64,000 nucleotides of DNA from Pseudomonas fluorescens (GCF_902497775.2 NZ_OZ024668.1:4262326-4326325); one strand, 5' to 3'; shown: positions 37,376 to 47,169, numbered from the stretch's first letter. Notes: a model not told the origin generated them from the letters alone. Numbers and translations are program-made.

Positions 37376-38884
37376 ATGCGCATCCACGTCAGTTTCATCG
37401 ACCGCGTCGGTATCACCCAGGAAGTACTGGCCCTGCTTGGCGCCCGCAACCTCAACCTGGACGCCGTGGAGATGGTGCCGCCGAACGTCTATATCGACGC
37501 CCCGACCCTCAGCCCCCACGTGCTCGAAGAGCTGCACGATGCGCTGTTCAACGTGCACGGCGTGCAGTCCGTCCAAGTGGTCGACATCCTCCCCGGCCAA
37601 CGCCGCCACCTGCAACTCGATGCCCTGCTCGCGGCGATGAGCGACCCGGTACTGGCCCTGGACAGCGCCGGCCATGTGCTGCTGGCCAACCCGGCACTGG
37701 TGGCGCTGTGTGGGCAGGAGCCGTCCGACCGTTCGGTGGCCGACCTGTTTGGCGACCCGGGGTTGCTCGAGGCCCTGATCGAACAAGGCTTTCACCTGCC
37801 GCTGCGCGAAGTGACCCTCAACGGCCAGACCCTGCTGCTCGATGCCACGCCGATCACCAACGCCGGTGCCCTGCTGACCCTGTACCAGCCCAACCGCATC
37901 GGCGAACGGCTGTCGGCACTGCACCACGATCACGCCGAAGGCTTCGATGCGCTGCTGGGTGACTCACCCCCCATCCGCACCCTCAAGGCCCGCGCCCTGC
38001 GTGTGGCGGCCCTGGATGCGCCGTTGCTGATCCACGGTGAAACCGGGACCGGCAAAGAACTGGTGGCGCGCGCCTGTCACGCCATCAGCAGCCGTCACAG
38101 CGCGCCCTTTCTGGCGCTCAACTGCGCGGCGTTGCCAGAGAACCTGGCCGAAAGCGAGCTGTTCGGTTACGCCCCCGGCGCCTTCACCGGCGCCCAACGC
38201 GGCGGCAAACCGGGGCTGATGGAGCTGGCCAACCAGGGCACGGTGTTCCTCGACGAGATTGGCGAGATGTCGCCGTACCTGCAGGCCAAGCTCCTGCGTT
38301 TTCTCAACGACGGCAGCTTTCGCCGGGTTGGTGGCGACCGTGAGGTGAAGGTCAATGTGCGGATCCTCAGCGCCACCCACCGCGACCTGGAAAAGATGGT
38401 CGCCGAAGGCACCTTTCGCGAAGACCTGTTCTACCGCCTGAACGTGCTCAATCTGCAGGTGCCGCCGCTGCGCGAGCGTGGCCAGGACATCCTTCTGTTA
38501 GCACGCTATTTCATGCAGCAAGCCTGCACCCAGATCCAGCGCCCACTGTGCCGCCTGGCCCCGGCCACTTATCCGGCGCTGCTGGGCAACCGCTGGCCGG
38601 GCAACGTGCGTCAGCTGCAGAACGTGATCTTCCGCGCCGCCGCCATCAGCGAAAGCAGCCTGGTGGACATCGGCGACCTGGACATCGCCGGCACCTCGGT
38701 GGGCCGCGGGCATGACGCTGAAGTCGATAGCCTGGAACAGGCCGTGGAAGACTTCGAACGCAACCTGCTGACCAAGCTCTACAGCAGCTACCCCTCGACC
38801 CGGCAGCTGGCCAGCCGCCTGCAAACCTCGCACACCGCGATTGCCCATCGTCTGCGCAAATACGGCATCCCGGCTAAGCCCTGA
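37376..38884 (+). CDS. gcsR: Sigma-54-dependent regulator GcsR (TyrR-like)
   Basis: A 502-residue enhancer-binding protein. An N-terminal ACT-like domain covers residues 1-75 and a PAS-like domain about 76-170. The AAA+ domain follows, with Walker A GETGTGKE near residue 222, the sigma-54 contact loop GAFTGA, Walker B VFLDEIGEM, and arginine-finger region LFYRLNV. A Fis-type helix-turn-helix ends the protein (STRQLASRLQTSHTAIAHRLRKYG). In P. aeruginosa GcsR activates the gcv2 operon in response to glycine. Its position directly before gcvH and the sigma-54 promoter there support the same role. Confidence 0.94.
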   Translation: MRIHVSFIDRVGITQEVLALLGARNLNLDAVEMVPPNVYIDAPTLSPHVLEELHDALFNVHGVQSVQVVDILPGQRRHLQLDALLAAMSDPVLALDSAGHVLLANPALVALCGQEPSDRSVADLFGDPGLLEALIEQGFHLPLREVTLNGQTLLLDATPITNAGALLTLYQPNRIGERLSALHHDHAEGFDALLGDSPPIRTLKARALRVAALDAPLLIHGETGTGKELVARACHAISSRHSAPFLALNCAALPENLAESELFGYAPGAFTGAQRGGKPGLMELANQGTVFLDEIGEMSPYLQAKLLRFLNDGSFRRVGGDREVKVNVRILSATHRDLEKMVAEGTFREDLFYRLNVLNLQVPPLRERGQDILLLARYFMQQACTQIQRPLCRLAPATYPALLGNRWPGNVRQLQNVIFRAAAISESSLVDIGDLDIAGTSVGRGHDAEVDSLEQAVEDFERNLLTKLYSSYPSTRQLASRLQTSHTAIAHRLRKYGIPAKP

Positions 38885-38889
38885 GCAGC

Positions 38890-38907
38890 CGTACTGAAAT
38901 CGCTACA
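38890..38907. promoter_or_regulatory. Candidate GcsR box 1 (degenerate)
   Basis: CGTAC-N8-CTACA, an 18-base site with the same geometry and right half as the two boxes near 39000. It starts 6 bases after gcsR ends, 100 bp upstream of box 2. Confidence 0.45.
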
Positions 38908-38989
38908 GCGTATCGATATCAATACAACACAGTTTCAGGGCCATGGTGCAAGGTTCTGATCCACTTGCGCTTTTTTTGCCAGCTTCTGC

Positions 38990-39027
38990 TGTAGTGATTT
39001 CGCTACAGCTGTAGACCTCCCGCTACT
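38990..39027. promoter_or_regulatory. Two tandem candidate GcsR boxes
   Basis: TGTAG-N8-CTACA at 38990-39007 and TGTAG-N8-CTACT at 39010-39027 have the 18-base geometry of TyrR-type boxes. Their centres are 20 bp apart, about two helical turns. The second is centred about 78 bp before the expected sigma-54 start, an ordinary enhancer distance. Confidence 0.72.
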
Positions 39028-39070
39028 CGAAAAATTTATAACGTATTGTTTTATAACGATATTTTATAGA

Positions 39071-39086
39071 TGGCCGCATTATTGCT
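39071..39086 (+). promoter_or_regulatory. Sigma-54 promoter of the gcv operon
   Basis: TGGCCG-CATTA-TTGCT has GG and GC exactly 10 bases apart and fits TGGCAC-N5-TTGCA well. It lies about 73 bases before the gcvH start and downstream of the GcsR-like boxes. Confidence 0.82.
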
Positions 39087-39158
39087 ATGGCATTACACAT
39101 CCCTGGGCTCACTTGAGCCATGCCCACAGCCGTCCCCTGCGGCCCTTGAGGAGTTTCC

Positions 39159-39542
39159 ATGAGCGAGTTGCGATTCACCGAAGATCACGAATGGCTGCGT
39201 ACCGAAGCTGACGGCAGCGTCACCGTCGGGATTACCGCCTTCGCCCAAAACGCCCTGGGCGATGTGGTCTACGTGCAACTGCCGGAGCTGCAACGCTACG
39301 AGCAAGGCGCCGAAGCGTCGACCGTCGAGTCGGTGAAGGCCGCCAGCGGTGTGTACATGCCCCTGACCGGCGAGGTGGTTGCAGTCAACGACCAGCTCGA
39401 AGACAACCCCGAACGGGTCAACGAAGACCCGCTGGGCGAAGGCTGGTTCTTCCGTTTCATCCCCGCCGATGCCAGCGCCGTCGCGCAACTGCTCGACCAG
39501 GACGCCTACGACCGCCTGATCAAAGCCAACGCTGACGTCTGA
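39159..39542 (+). CDS. gcvH: Glycine cleavage system H protein
   Basis: A 127-residue lipoyl carrier that shuttles the aminomethyl group between GcvP, GcvT and the L protein. The lipoylated Lys is K60 in ESVKAASGVYMP. It is first in gcvH-gcvP-sdaA-gcvT and gcvP follows after 9 bases. GAGGAG lies before the ATG. Confidence 0.97.
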   Translation: MSELRFTEDHEWLRTEADGSVTVGITAFAQNALGDVVYVQLPELQRYEQGAEASTVESVKAASGVYMPLTGEVVAVNDQLEDNPERVNEDPLGEGWFFRFIPADASAVAQLLDQDAYDRLIKANADV

Positions 39543-39551
39543 GGAGCCACC

Positions 39552-42407
39552 ATGACCATCAACCTCGGCACTGCCAACGAATTCATCGCTCGTCACATCG
39601 GCCCGCGCCAACGCGACGAACAGCACATGCTCGCCACCCTCGGCTTCGACTCGCTGGAAGCCATGAGCGCCGCTGTCATCCCCGACAGCATCAAGGGCAC
39701 CAGCGTCCTTGAACTGGGCGCAGGGCAAAGCGAAGCCGAGGCCCTGGCCTCGCTCAAGGCCATCGCCAGCAACAACCAACTGTTCAAGAGTTTCATCGGC
39801 CAGGGTTACTACAACTGCCACACCCCGGCGCCGATCCTGCGCAACCTGCTGGAAAACCCGGCCTGGTACACTGCCTACACCCCGTACCAGCCAGAGATTT
39901 CCCAGGGCCGCCTGGAAGCGCTGCTGAATTTCCAGACCCTGATCAGCGACCTCACCGGCCTGCCGATCGCCAACGCATCCTTGCTCGACGAAGCCACCGC
40001 TGCCGCCGAAGCCATGACCTTCTGCAAACGCCTGAGCAAGAACAAGGCCAGCCATGCCTTCTTCGCGTCCGTGCATTGCCACCCGCAAACCCTCGACGTG
40101 CTGCGCACCCGTGCCGAGCCGCTGGGTATCGAGGTTGTCGTCGGCGACGAGCGTGAACTGAGCGATGTCAGCGCCTTCTTCGGCGCCCTGCTGCAATACC
40201 CGGCCAGCGGCGGTGAAGTCTTCGATTACCGTGAGCTGGTCGAGCGCTTCCACGCGGCCAATGCCCTGGTGGCCGTGGCCGCCGACCTGCTGGCCCTGAC
40301 CCTGCTGACCCCGCCGGGCGAATTCGGCGCCGACGTGGCCATCGGCAGCGCCCAGCGCTTTGGTGTACCGCTGGGCTTCGGTGGTCCGCACGCGGCCTAC
40401 TTCTCGACCCGCGACGCGTTCAAGCGCGACATGCCCGGCCGCCTGGTCGGTGTGTCGATCGACCGTTTCGGCAAGACCGCCCTGCGCCTGGCCATGCAGA
40501 CCCGCGAACAACACATTCGCCGCGAGAAAGCCACCAGCAACATCTGCACCGCCCAAGTACTGCTGGCCAACATCGCCAGCATGTACGCCGTGTACCACGG
40601 CCCGCAGGGCCTGAAGCAGATTGCCGAGCGCACCCATGCGCTGACCGCGATCCTCAAGGCTGGCCTGCAGCAACTGGGTGTGCAGGTCGAAGTGGAACAC
40701 TTCTTCGACACCCTGACCCTAGCCACCGGCAGCGCCACCACCGCCCTGCACGACCAGGCCCGCACCCAGCGCCTGAACCTGCGCCAGGTCGATGCCCAGC
40801 GCCTGGGCCTGTCGCTGGATGAAACCAGCAGCCAGGCCGACGTCGAAGCCCTGTGGCTGCTGTTCGCCGATGGCAAGGCCACCCCTGACTTCGCCACCCT
40901 CGCGGCCGGCGTTCAAGCGCAATTGCCTCGCGCGCTGCTGCGCCAGTCGGCGATCCTCGAACACCCGGTGTTCAACCGCTACCACAGCGAAACCGAGCTG
41001 ATGCGCTACCTGCGCCGCCTGGCCGACAAAGACCTGGCGCTGGACCGCACCATGATTCCACTGGGCTCGTGCACCATGAAACTCAACGCCGCCAGCGAAA
41101 TGATCCCGGTGACCTGGGCCGAGTTCGGCAACCTGCACCCGTTCGCACCGGCCGAGCAGAGCCAGGGTTACCAGCAACTGACCCACGAGCTGGAAGCCAT
41201 GCTCTGCGCCGCCACCGGCTACGATGCCGTGTCGCTGCAGCCCAACGCCGGTTCCCAGGGCGAGTACGCCGGCCTGCTGGCCATCCGTGCCTACCACCAG
41301 AGCCGTGGCGAAGCGCGCCGCGACATCTGCCTGATCCCGTCCTCGGCCCATGGCACCAACCCCGCCACCGCGCACATGGCCGGCATGCGCGTGGTGGTCA
41401 CTGCCTGTGACGCCCGTGGCAACGTCGACATCGACGACCTGCGCGCCAAGGCCCTCGAGCACCGCGAACACCTCGCCGCGCTGATGATCACCTACCCCTC
41501 GACCCACGGCGTGTTCGAAGAAGCCATCGGCGAGATCTGCGCGATCATCCACGACAACGGCGGCCAGGTGTACATCGACGGCGCCAACATGAACGCCATG
41601 GTTGGCCTCTGCGCCCCGGGCAAGTTCGGTGGCGACGTTTCGCACCTGAACCTGCACAAGACCTTCTGCATCCCTCACGGCGGTGGCGGCCCGGGCGTCG
41701 GCCCGATTGGCGTCAAATCGCACCTGGCGCCATTCCTGCCTGGCCATGCACACATGGACAACAAGCAGGGCGCGGTCTGCGCAGCACCGTTCGGCAGCGC
41801 CAGCATCCTGCCGATCACCTGGATGTACATCCGCATGATGGGTGGCGCCGGGCTCAAGCGCGCTTCGCAGATGGCCATCCTCAACGCCAACTACATCGCC
41901 CGCCGCCTGGAAGAGCACTATCCTGTGTTGTACACCGGTAGCAATGGCTTGGTGGCGCACGAGTGCATCCTCGATCTGCGTCCGATCAAGGACAGCAGCG
42001 GCATCAGCGTCGATGACGTGGCCAAGCGCCTGATCGACTTCGGCTTCCATGCCCCGACCATGTCGTTCCCGGTGGCCGGCACGCTGATGATCGAACCGAC
42101 CGAAAGCGAGTCCAAAGAAGAACTGGACCGCTTCTGCGAGGCGATGATCCGCATCCGCGAAGAGATTCGCGCGGTGGAAAGCGCAAGCCTGGACAAGGAC
42201 GACAACCCGCTCAAGAACGCCCCGCACACCGCCGCCGAAATCGCCGGTGAATGGAGCCACCCGTACAGCCGTGAGCAGGCGGTGTATCCGCTGGCATCGC
42301 TGGTGGAAGGCAAGTACTGGCCACCGGTCGGCCGGGTCGACAACGTGTTCGGCGACCGCAACCTGGTCTGCGCCTGCCCGTCGATCGAGAGCTATCAGGA
42401 CGTCTGA
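39552..42407 (+). CDS. gcvP: Glycine dehydrogenase (decarboxylating), P protein
   Basis: A 951-residue fused P protein that decarboxylates glycine and passes the aminomethyl group to GcvH. The PLP Lys is in [23 protein letters not shown], near residue 700. Other family blocks are [31 protein letters not shown] N-terminal sequence and GSCTMKLN. No L protein gene lies in this cluster, so it must be shared from elsewhere. Confidence 0.98.
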   Translation: MTINLGTANEFIARHIGPRQRDEQHMLATLGFDSLEAMSAAVIPDSIKGTSVLELGAGQSEAEALASLKAIASNNQLFKSFIGQGYYNCHTPAPILRNLLENPAWYTAYTPYQPEISQGRLEALLNFQTLISDLTGLPIANASLLDEATAAAEAMTFCKRLSKNKASHAFFASVHCHPQTLDVLRTRAEPLGIEVVVGDERELSDVSAFFGALLQYPASGGEVFDYRELVERFHAANALVAVAADLLALTLLTPPGEFGADVAIGSAQRFGVPLGFGGPHAAYFSTRDAFKRDMPGRLVGVSIDRFGKTALRLAMQTREQHIRREKATSNICTAQVLLANIASMYAVYHGPQGLKQIAERTHALTAILKAGLQQLGVQVEVEHFFDTLTLATGSATTALHDQARTQRLNLRQVDAQRLGLSLDETSSQADVEALWLLFADGKATPDFATLAAGVQAQLPRALLRQSAILEHPVFNRYHSETELMRYLRRLADKDLALDRTMIPLGSCTMKLNAASEMIPVTWAEFGNLHPFAPAEQSQGYQQLTHELEAMLCAATGYDAVSLQPNAGSQGEYAGLLAIRAYHQSRGEARRDICLIPSSAHGTNPATAHMAGMRVVVTACDARGNVDIDDLRAKALEHREHLAALMITYPSTHGVFEEAIGEICAIIHDNGGQVYIDGANMNAMVGLCAPGKFGGDVSHLNLHKTFCIPHGGGGPGVGPIGVKSHLAPFLPGHAHMDNKQGAVCAAPFGSASILPITWMYIRMMGGAGLKRASQMAILNANYIARRLEEHYPVLYTGSNGLVAHECILDLRPIKDSSGISVDDVAKRLIDFGFHAPTMSFPVAGTLMIEPTESESKEELDRFCEAMIRIREEIRAVESASLDKDDNPLKNAPHTAAEIAGEWSHPYSREQAVYPLASLVEGKYWPPVGRVDNVFGDRNLVCACPSIESYQDV

Positions 42408-42414
42408 TGGCCTC

Positions 42415-42494
42415 ATCGCGGGTCAAGTCGAGTCGTCGCACCGCCGCTCCTACCTGTGGGAGCGACGGTGCGACGACTCGACTTGACCCGCGAT
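42415..42494. repeat. Long REPIN of the GTCGTCGCACC type between gcvP and sdaA
   Basis: Arms of 35 bases at 42415-42449 and 42460-42494 are inverted copies with a single mismatch, separated by about 10 bases. The unit differs from the common REP class: it has GTCAAGTCGAGTCGTCGC where others have CAAGCCCGCTCC. It occupies the gap inside the gcv operon. Confidence 0.92.
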
Positions 42495-42522
42495 GCTCTT
42501 CCCCAATTACGAGGGTACGACC

Positions 42523-43899
42523 ATGTCATTAAGCGTCTTCGACCTGTTCAAGATCGGCATCGGCCCCTCCAGTTCCCATACCGTCGGCCCCATGCGCGCC
42601 GCTGCACGCTTTGCCGAAGGCCTGCGCCGCGACGACCTGCTCGGCGCCACGGTCTGCGTCAAGGCCGAACTCTACGGCTCGCTCGGCGCCACCGGCAAAG
42701 GCCACGGCAGCGACAAGGCGGTGCTGCTCGGCCTTGAAGGCGAACACCCGGACACGGTCGATACCGAAAGCATCTCTGCTCGCCTGCAGGCGATCCGCAG
42801 CAGCGGCCGGCTCAACCTGCTCGGCGAGCACGCCATCGACTTCGTCGAAAAGCAGCACCTGGCAATGATCCGCAAACCCCTGGCCTTTCACCCCAACGGC
42901 ATGATCTTCCGTGCCTTTGACGCCGCCGGTTTGCAGATTCGCAGCCGCGAGTATTACTCGGTGGGCGGTGGCTTCGTGGTCGATGAGGACGCGGCCGGTG
43001 CCGACCGCATCGTCGAAGACAGCACCGTGCTGCCCTACCCGTTCAAGACCGCCAAGGAACTGCTCGGCCACTGCGCGGCGCAGAACCTGTCGATCAGCCA
43101 GATCATGCTCGCCAACGAATCGGCCTGGCGCCCGGAAAGCGAAACCCGCAGCAGCCTGTTGCATATCTGGCAGGTCATGCAGGACTGCGTGTCCGCCGGA
43201 TGTCGCAACGAAGGCATCCTGCCGGGCGGGCTCAAGGTCAAGCGCCGGGCCGCAGCGCTGTACCGCCAGCTGTGCAGCAACCCGGAGGCGAGCCTGCGCG
43301 ATGCACTGTCGGTGCTCGACTGGGTCAACCTGTATGCCTTGGCCGTCAATGAAGAAAACGCCTTTGGCGGGCGCGTGGTTACCGCGCCGACCAATGGCGC
43401 CGCCGGTATCGTCCCGGCGGTGCTGCACTACTACATGCGCTTTATCCCGGGCGCCAATGACGACGGCGTGGTGCGTTTTCTGCTCACCGCCGCCGCCATC
43501 GGCATCCTCTATAAAGAAAACGCCTCGATCTCCGGTGCCGAAGTCGGTTGCCAGGGCGAGGTGGGCGTTGCTTGCTCGATGGCTGCCGGCGCGCTGTGCG
43601 AGGTCATGGGCGGCAGTGTGCAGCAGGTCGAGAACGCCGCCGAGATCGGCATGGAGCACAACCTGGGCCTGACCTGCGACCCGATTGGCGGGTTGGTCCA
43701 GGTGCCGTGCATCGAACGCAACGCCATGGGCTCGGTCAAGGCCATCAATGCCGTGCGCATGGCCCTGCGCGGTGACGGGCAGCACTTCGTCTCGCTGGAT
43801 AAAGTCATCCGGACCATGCGCCAGACCGGCGCCGACATGAAAAGCAAATACAAGGAGACCGCCCGCGGCGGTCTGGCCGTCAACATCATCGAATGCTGA
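42523..43899 (+). CDS. sdaA: L-serine ammonia-lyase (serine dehydratase)
   Basis: Turns L-serine into pyruvate and ammonia using a 4Fe-4S cluster. From ATG 42523 (GAGG 8 bases upstream) it has 458 residues; an upstream ATG at 42493 lies inside the REPIN and is unlikely. It is a single-chain type with the N-terminal beta domain ([21 protein letters not shown]) and C-terminal alpha domain ([38 protein letters not shown]) carrying the cluster Cys. In this operon it removes serine derived from glycine. Confidence 0.97.
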   Translation: MSLSVFDLFKIGIGPSSSHTVGPMRAAARFAEGLRRDDLLGATVCVKAELYGSLGATGKGHGSDKAVLLGLEGEHPDTVDTESISARLQAIRSSGRLNLLGEHAIDFVEKQHLAMIRKPLAFHPNGMIFRAFDAAGLQIRSREYYSVGGGFVVDEDAAGADRIVEDSTVLPYPFKTAKELLGHCAAQNLSISQIMLANESAWRPESETRSSLLHIWQVMQDCVSAGCRNEGILPGGLKVKRRAAALYRQLCSNPEASLRDALSVLDWVNLYALAVNEENAFGGRVVTAPTNGAAGIVPAVLHYYMRFIPGANDDGVVRFLLTAAAIGILYKENASISGAEVGCQGEVGVACSMAAGALCEVMGGSVQQVENAAEIGMEHNLGLTCDPIGGLVQVPCIERNAMGSVKAINAVRMALRGDGQHFVSLDKVIRTMRQTGADMKSKYKETARGGLAVNIIEC

Positions 43900-43927
43900 C
43901 ACCCTCTCAAGCCCCAAGGAGTCATCA

Positions 43928-45052
43928 ATGTCCACCGAAACACTGCTCAAGACCCCGCTGCACGCCTTGCACCTGGAACTGGGCGCCCGTATGGTGCCCT
44001 TCGCCGGTTACGACATGCCGGTCCAGTACCCGCTGGGGGTGATGAAAGAGCATCTGCACAGCCGCGAGCAGGCCGGTCTGTTCGATGTTTCGCACATGGG
44101 TCAGATCCGCCTGAGCGGCGCCGCTGCGGCCAAGGCCCTGGAAACCCTGGTGCCGGTCGACATCATTGACCTGCCGGTGGGCATGCAGCGCTATGCCATG
44201 TTCACCAACGAACACGGCGGCATCCTCGATGACCTGATGGTCGCCAACCTGGGCAACGACGAACTGTTCCTGGTGGTCAACGCCGCCTGCAAGGAACAGG
44301 ACCTGGCCCACTTGCGCAAGCATATTGGTGATCAGTGCCAGATCCAGCCACTGTTCGAAGCGCGCGCCCTGCTGGCCCTGCAGGGCCCGGCGGCAGTCAA
44401 GGTGCTGGAGCGCCTGGCGCCTTGCGTGGCGAAGATGACCTTCATGCAGTTCCAGCCGGTACAACTGCTGGGCGCCGACTGCTACGTCAGCCGCTCGGGT
44501 TACACCGGTGAAGACGGTTTCGAGATTTCTGTCCCAGCCGAAAAAGCCGAGGAACTGGCCCGCCGCCTGCTGGCCGAACCGCAAGTGGCCGCGATCGGCC
44601 TGGGGGCACGGGACTCTCTGCGCCTGGAAGCCGGCCTGTGCCTGTATGGCCATGACATGAACGGCCAGACCACGCCAATCGAGGCCAGCCTGCTTTGGGC
44701 CATTTCCAAGGTGCGCCGCGCCGACGGCGAGCGCGCCGGTGGCTTCCCGGGTGCCGAGGCAATCTTCGCCCAGCAGCAAAGTGGCGTGGTGCGTAAACGC
44801 GTGGGCCTGCTGCCGCAGGAGCGCACACCGGTCCGCGAGGGCGCCGAGATCGTCGATGAAGCCGGTACGGTTATTGGCAGCATCTGCAGTGGTGGCTTTG
44901 GCCCGTCATTGAACGCGCCGGTGGCAATGGGTTACCTGGATGCCGCACATACCACACTGGAAACCCCAGTGTGGGCCATCGTGCGCGGCAAGCGCGTGGC
45001 AATGAAAGTCAGCAAGATGCCTTTTGTTGCCCAGCGCTATTACCGCGGCTGA
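43928..45052 (+). CDS. gcvT: Glycine cleavage system T protein (aminomethyltransferase)
   Basis: A 374-residue folate-dependent enzyme that moves the methylene group to tetrahydrofolate and frees ammonia. Family blocks are MVPFAGYDMPVQYP, GLFDVSHMGQI, YVSRSGYTGEDGFEI and GLGARDSLRLEAGLCLYGHD. It follows sdaA by 28 bases with AAGGAG upstream. Last gene of the operon, followed by a hairpin terminator. Confidence 0.97.
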   Translation: MSTETLLKTPLHALHLELGARMVPFAGYDMPVQYPLGVMKEHLHSREQAGLFDVSHMGQIRLSGAAAAKALETLVPVDIIDLPVGMQRYAMFTNEHGGILDDLMVANLGNDELFLVVNAACKEQDLAHLRKHIGDQCQIQPLFEARALLALQGPAAVKVLERLAPCVAKMTFMQFQPVQLLGADCYVSRSGYTGEDGFEISVPAEKAEELARRLLAEPQVAAIGLGARDSLRLEAGLCLYGHDMNGQTTPIEASLLWAISKVRRADGERAGGFPGAEAIFAQQQSGVVRKRVGLLPQERTPVREGAEIVDEAGTVIGSICSGGFGPSLNAPVAMGYLDAAHTTLETPVWAIVRGKRVAMKVSKMPFVAQRYYRG

Positions 45053-45080
45053 ATCGTTACTTGAAACAGTGTGTCATGAA

Positions 45081-45111
45081 GCGTTCGGATTTTCGAATTC
45101 GAACGCCTTTT
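45081..45111 (+). terminator. Terminator after gcvT
   Basis: Stem GCGTTCG/CGAACGC with a 12-base loop that can fold further (TTCGAATTCGAA), followed by CTTTTATAA. It starts 29 bases after the gcvT stop. Confidence 0.65.
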
Positions 45112-45206
45112 ATAACTTTCGAACACCCTGCCGATGCGACTTGGAATGAGCTGTAGAAAATTCGCAAACGGTGGACAAAAGGCAGCAAAGCAGCGGCCTG
45201 CAGGGC

Positions 45207-45236
45207 TTGTTTTTGGCTTCTGAGTTAGCGTATTGT
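45207..45236 (+). promoter_or_regulatory. Likely sigma-70 promoter of the cold-shock gene
   Basis: TTGTTT-N18-TATTGT. A start near 45243 would give a leader of about 158 bases, in keeping with the long, structured leaders of cold-shock mRNAs. Confidence 0.5.
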
Positions 45237-45400
45237 CTGTGCACTGTGTTTGCATGGGTCGCTATGGTTCGTGACCTGGGCAGTAGCTCTGATGTTTTGC
45301 TACACCCGTTCGACGTCTCTTACTTTCCTGCAACCCAGCCCAGTACTCTTTCATTTGGAAGAAGCTGTTACTAATTCTAAGTTTCAAAGGAAATAAGACA

Positions 45401-45613
45401 ATGTCCCAACGTCAGAGCGGTACCGTCAAGTGGTTTAACGACGAGAAAGGTTTTGGTTTCATCACTCCAGAAAGCGGTCCGGATCTGTTCGTACACTTCC
45501 GCGCTATTCAGGGCAACGGCTTCAAGAGCCTGAAAGAAGGTCAGAAAGTCACCTTCATCGCCGTGCAAGGCCAGAAAGGCATGCAGGCTGACGAAGTTCA
45601 AGCCGAAGGCTGA
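45401..45613 (+). CDS. Cold-shock protein (CspA family)
   Basis: A 70-residue single cold-shock domain that binds single-stranded RNA and DNA. The RNA-binding motifs KGFGFI (RNP1) and LFVHF (RNP2) are present, with the typical start [20 protein letters not shown] precedes the ATG. A strong terminator follows, so it is monocistronic. Confidence 0.96.
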
Positions 45614-45630
45614 TCTTCATCAACAAAGAA

Positions 45631-45660
45631 GCCCCTGCTGGCAACAGCAGGGGCTTTTTT
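45631..45660 (+). terminator. Rho-independent terminator after the cold-shock gene
   Basis: Perfect 10-bp stem GCCCCTGCTG/CAGCAGGGGC with a GCAA tetraloop, followed by six T. Confidence 0.96.
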
Positions 45661-45710
45661 GTGTGCGCAATTCCGTAGAATGGGCGTTTTGCGCAAGGAG
45701 GGCCTCGCCA

Positions 45711-46196
45711 GTGCCCAAGCACCTGTTACAACCCGAGGGCAATTTCCCTGCGGTCGACCTCGGCCGCCGCCTGGCCGCCATGTTCTACGATTTCCTGCTG
45801 TGTACCGCGCTGCTGATCGTCACCGCCGGCGCGTACAAAATGATCCAGATGGCGATCATCGGTGAAGCCCGTATGCGCGAATTGACCGAGTCCGGCGCCC
45901 TGGATGGCGACCCGTTGCTATCAACGATCCTGTTGTTCGCCCTGTTCGGCTTTTTCGCCAAGTTCTGGACCCACGGCGGCCAGACCCTGGGCATGCAGGT
46001 CTGGGGCATTCGTGTGCAGAACGCCGACGGCAGTGCCATCAGTCTGTGGCAGGCCTTGCTGCGCTTCGTTGTCGCGATAGGCTCATGGTTGTGCCTGGGC
46101 CTGGGCTTTCTCTGGGCCCTCTTCGACAAACGCAAGCGCAGCTGGCATGACATTTATTCGGACAGCCAGTTGGTGCGGGTGCCCAAGCGAAAATAA
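45711..46196 (+). CDS. RDD family inner-membrane protein
   Basis: A 161-residue protein from GTG 45711, chosen because AAGGAGG lies about 9 bases upstream; a frame opening at 45663 would overlap the terminator. The RDD motif is present (DLGRRLAAMFYDFLL, with Arg and Asp in the first helix), and three hydrophobic segments follow. The motif TLGMQVWGIRVQNADG and the C-terminal DKRKRSWHD are typical. Function unknown; some family members act in ion exchange. Confidence 0.9.
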   Translation: MPKHLLQPEGNFPAVDLGRRLAAMFYDFLLCTALLIVTAGAYKMIQMAIIGEARMRELTESGALDGDPLLSTILLFALFGFFAKFWTHGGQTLGMQVWGIRVQNADGSAISLWQALLRFVVAIGSWLCLGLGFLWALFDKRKRSWHDIYSDSQLVRVPKRK

Positions 46197-46238
46197 AGCG
46201 CCCCGTAGCGGCGAGGGCACCGCCCCGCCGCAATTGGC

Positions 46239-46964
46239 TCAATAGCGCTGGTAGTGATTTTGGTGAGCCTTCAGGTCAAAATCAAACTTGCCGTCATTCC
46301 TACCGGGGTCGTAATTGGCCAGCACCTGCTGCTGCACCGCGTCCCACGTCAATGGCTCGATCGATTCTTTTTCCGTTACATAATGGAATTTATTCATCGC
46401 GACCGATGACAGATAGAACAAGTCCAGGCGCCTTCCGTACTGCAGTAGTTGCTTGTGATGCCTGAAATAGTGCGCTACCTGTGCTGCCGCACTACCTGCA
46501 CAGTGGGCATAGACCATGTGCAGCTGATATCCATAATAAACCTCCGGCCCTTTGAATACGATCTCTTCACTTCGGGTGGTATCAGTCGACCATGTTTCCG
46601 TCTCGCTGTAGCCCACTTCTATGCTAGAGGAAACATTGACAACATTGATCGCGGCGCTCACAGAATAGTTAACACTCACTGATTGCGTAAACGACTTGCT
46701 GTAGCCCTGGGCTATACTCGCCGTGTGTTTACGCTCGAGTTGCCCAGGTACGCGGACAATATCGATATGCTCAAGATAAGCAAACACTGGCCGGCTATAA
46801 GTCGCCCAGTTCTGTGTGCCGATGAACACATCACCAAACACCGTGCGCCCCTCCACCCAGCACCCGGGTTTGAGGCCCTCCTGCCCGCCCAGCAGGTACC
46901 GTTCGATTTCGGCAGAACCTTGCTTATGCGGATAGTCAATGGCCGCTAGTTTGTTATCATCCAT
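46239..46964 (-). CDS. Monalysin-like beta-pore-forming toxin (copy C)
   Basis: A 241-residue protein from ATG 46964 with GGGAG 8 bases upstream. Of the three copies it looks closest to the monalysin I remember. Matching blocks are KQGSAEIERYLLG, GCWVEGRTVFGDVFIGTQNW, YSRPVFAYLEHIDIV, the alternating segment YSKSFTQSVSVNYSVSAAI with NVVNVSSSIEVGYSETETWS, KGPEVYYGYQLHMVYAH, DLFYLSSVA, and an ending NYDPGRNDGKFDFDL...YQRY. It has no propeptide-length extension and no signal peptide. It ends 42 bases from the RDD gene (convergent) and diverges from an orphan gene at 47170. Base composition is less GC-rich than its neighbours. Confidence 0.85.
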   Translation of the reverse strand: MDDNKLAAIDYPHKQGSAEIERYLLGGQEGLKPGCWVEGRTVFGDVFIGTQNWATYSRPVFAYLEHIDIVRVPGQLERKHTASIAQGYSKSFTQSVSVNYSVSAAINVVNVSSSIEVGYSETETWSTDTTRSEEIVFKGPEVYYGYQLHMVYAHCAGSAAAQVAHYFRHHKQLLQYGRRLDLFYLSSVAMNKFHYVTEKESIEPLTWDAVQQQVLANYDPGRNDGKFDFDLKAHQNHYQRY

Positions 46965-47169
46965 CTGTACAACTCCCTGCTCATCGCAAACTGATTGATA
47001 TCAGGCAGCACCTTAACGCCGTTACCGTAGTGATCCAGCGGGACAAACTTCCGCTCTAAAAAAGTCCGACAGTTAGCGCATAGAAAACCTACCGTGCATC
47101 AGGGCGCTTGCGACTGGCGAGAAACAGTCGGCACAACAACAATGAACCTCCTGCTAACGGAGGCATCCC

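Larger units (their letters stand above)
45053..45400. other. 348-bp region holding the gcvT terminator and the csp promoter and leader
   Basis: After the gcvT hairpin comes a stretch with a sigma-70-like promoter, then about 160 bases of probable leader before the cold-shock gene. Open frames inside (45171-45374, for example) have no ribosome site and no family features, and are not called. Confidence 0.7.

Noticed and set aside
45171..45374. A 67-codon open frame before the cold-shock gene
   Set aside because: It covers the promoter and leader of the cold-shock gene and lacks a ribosome site.
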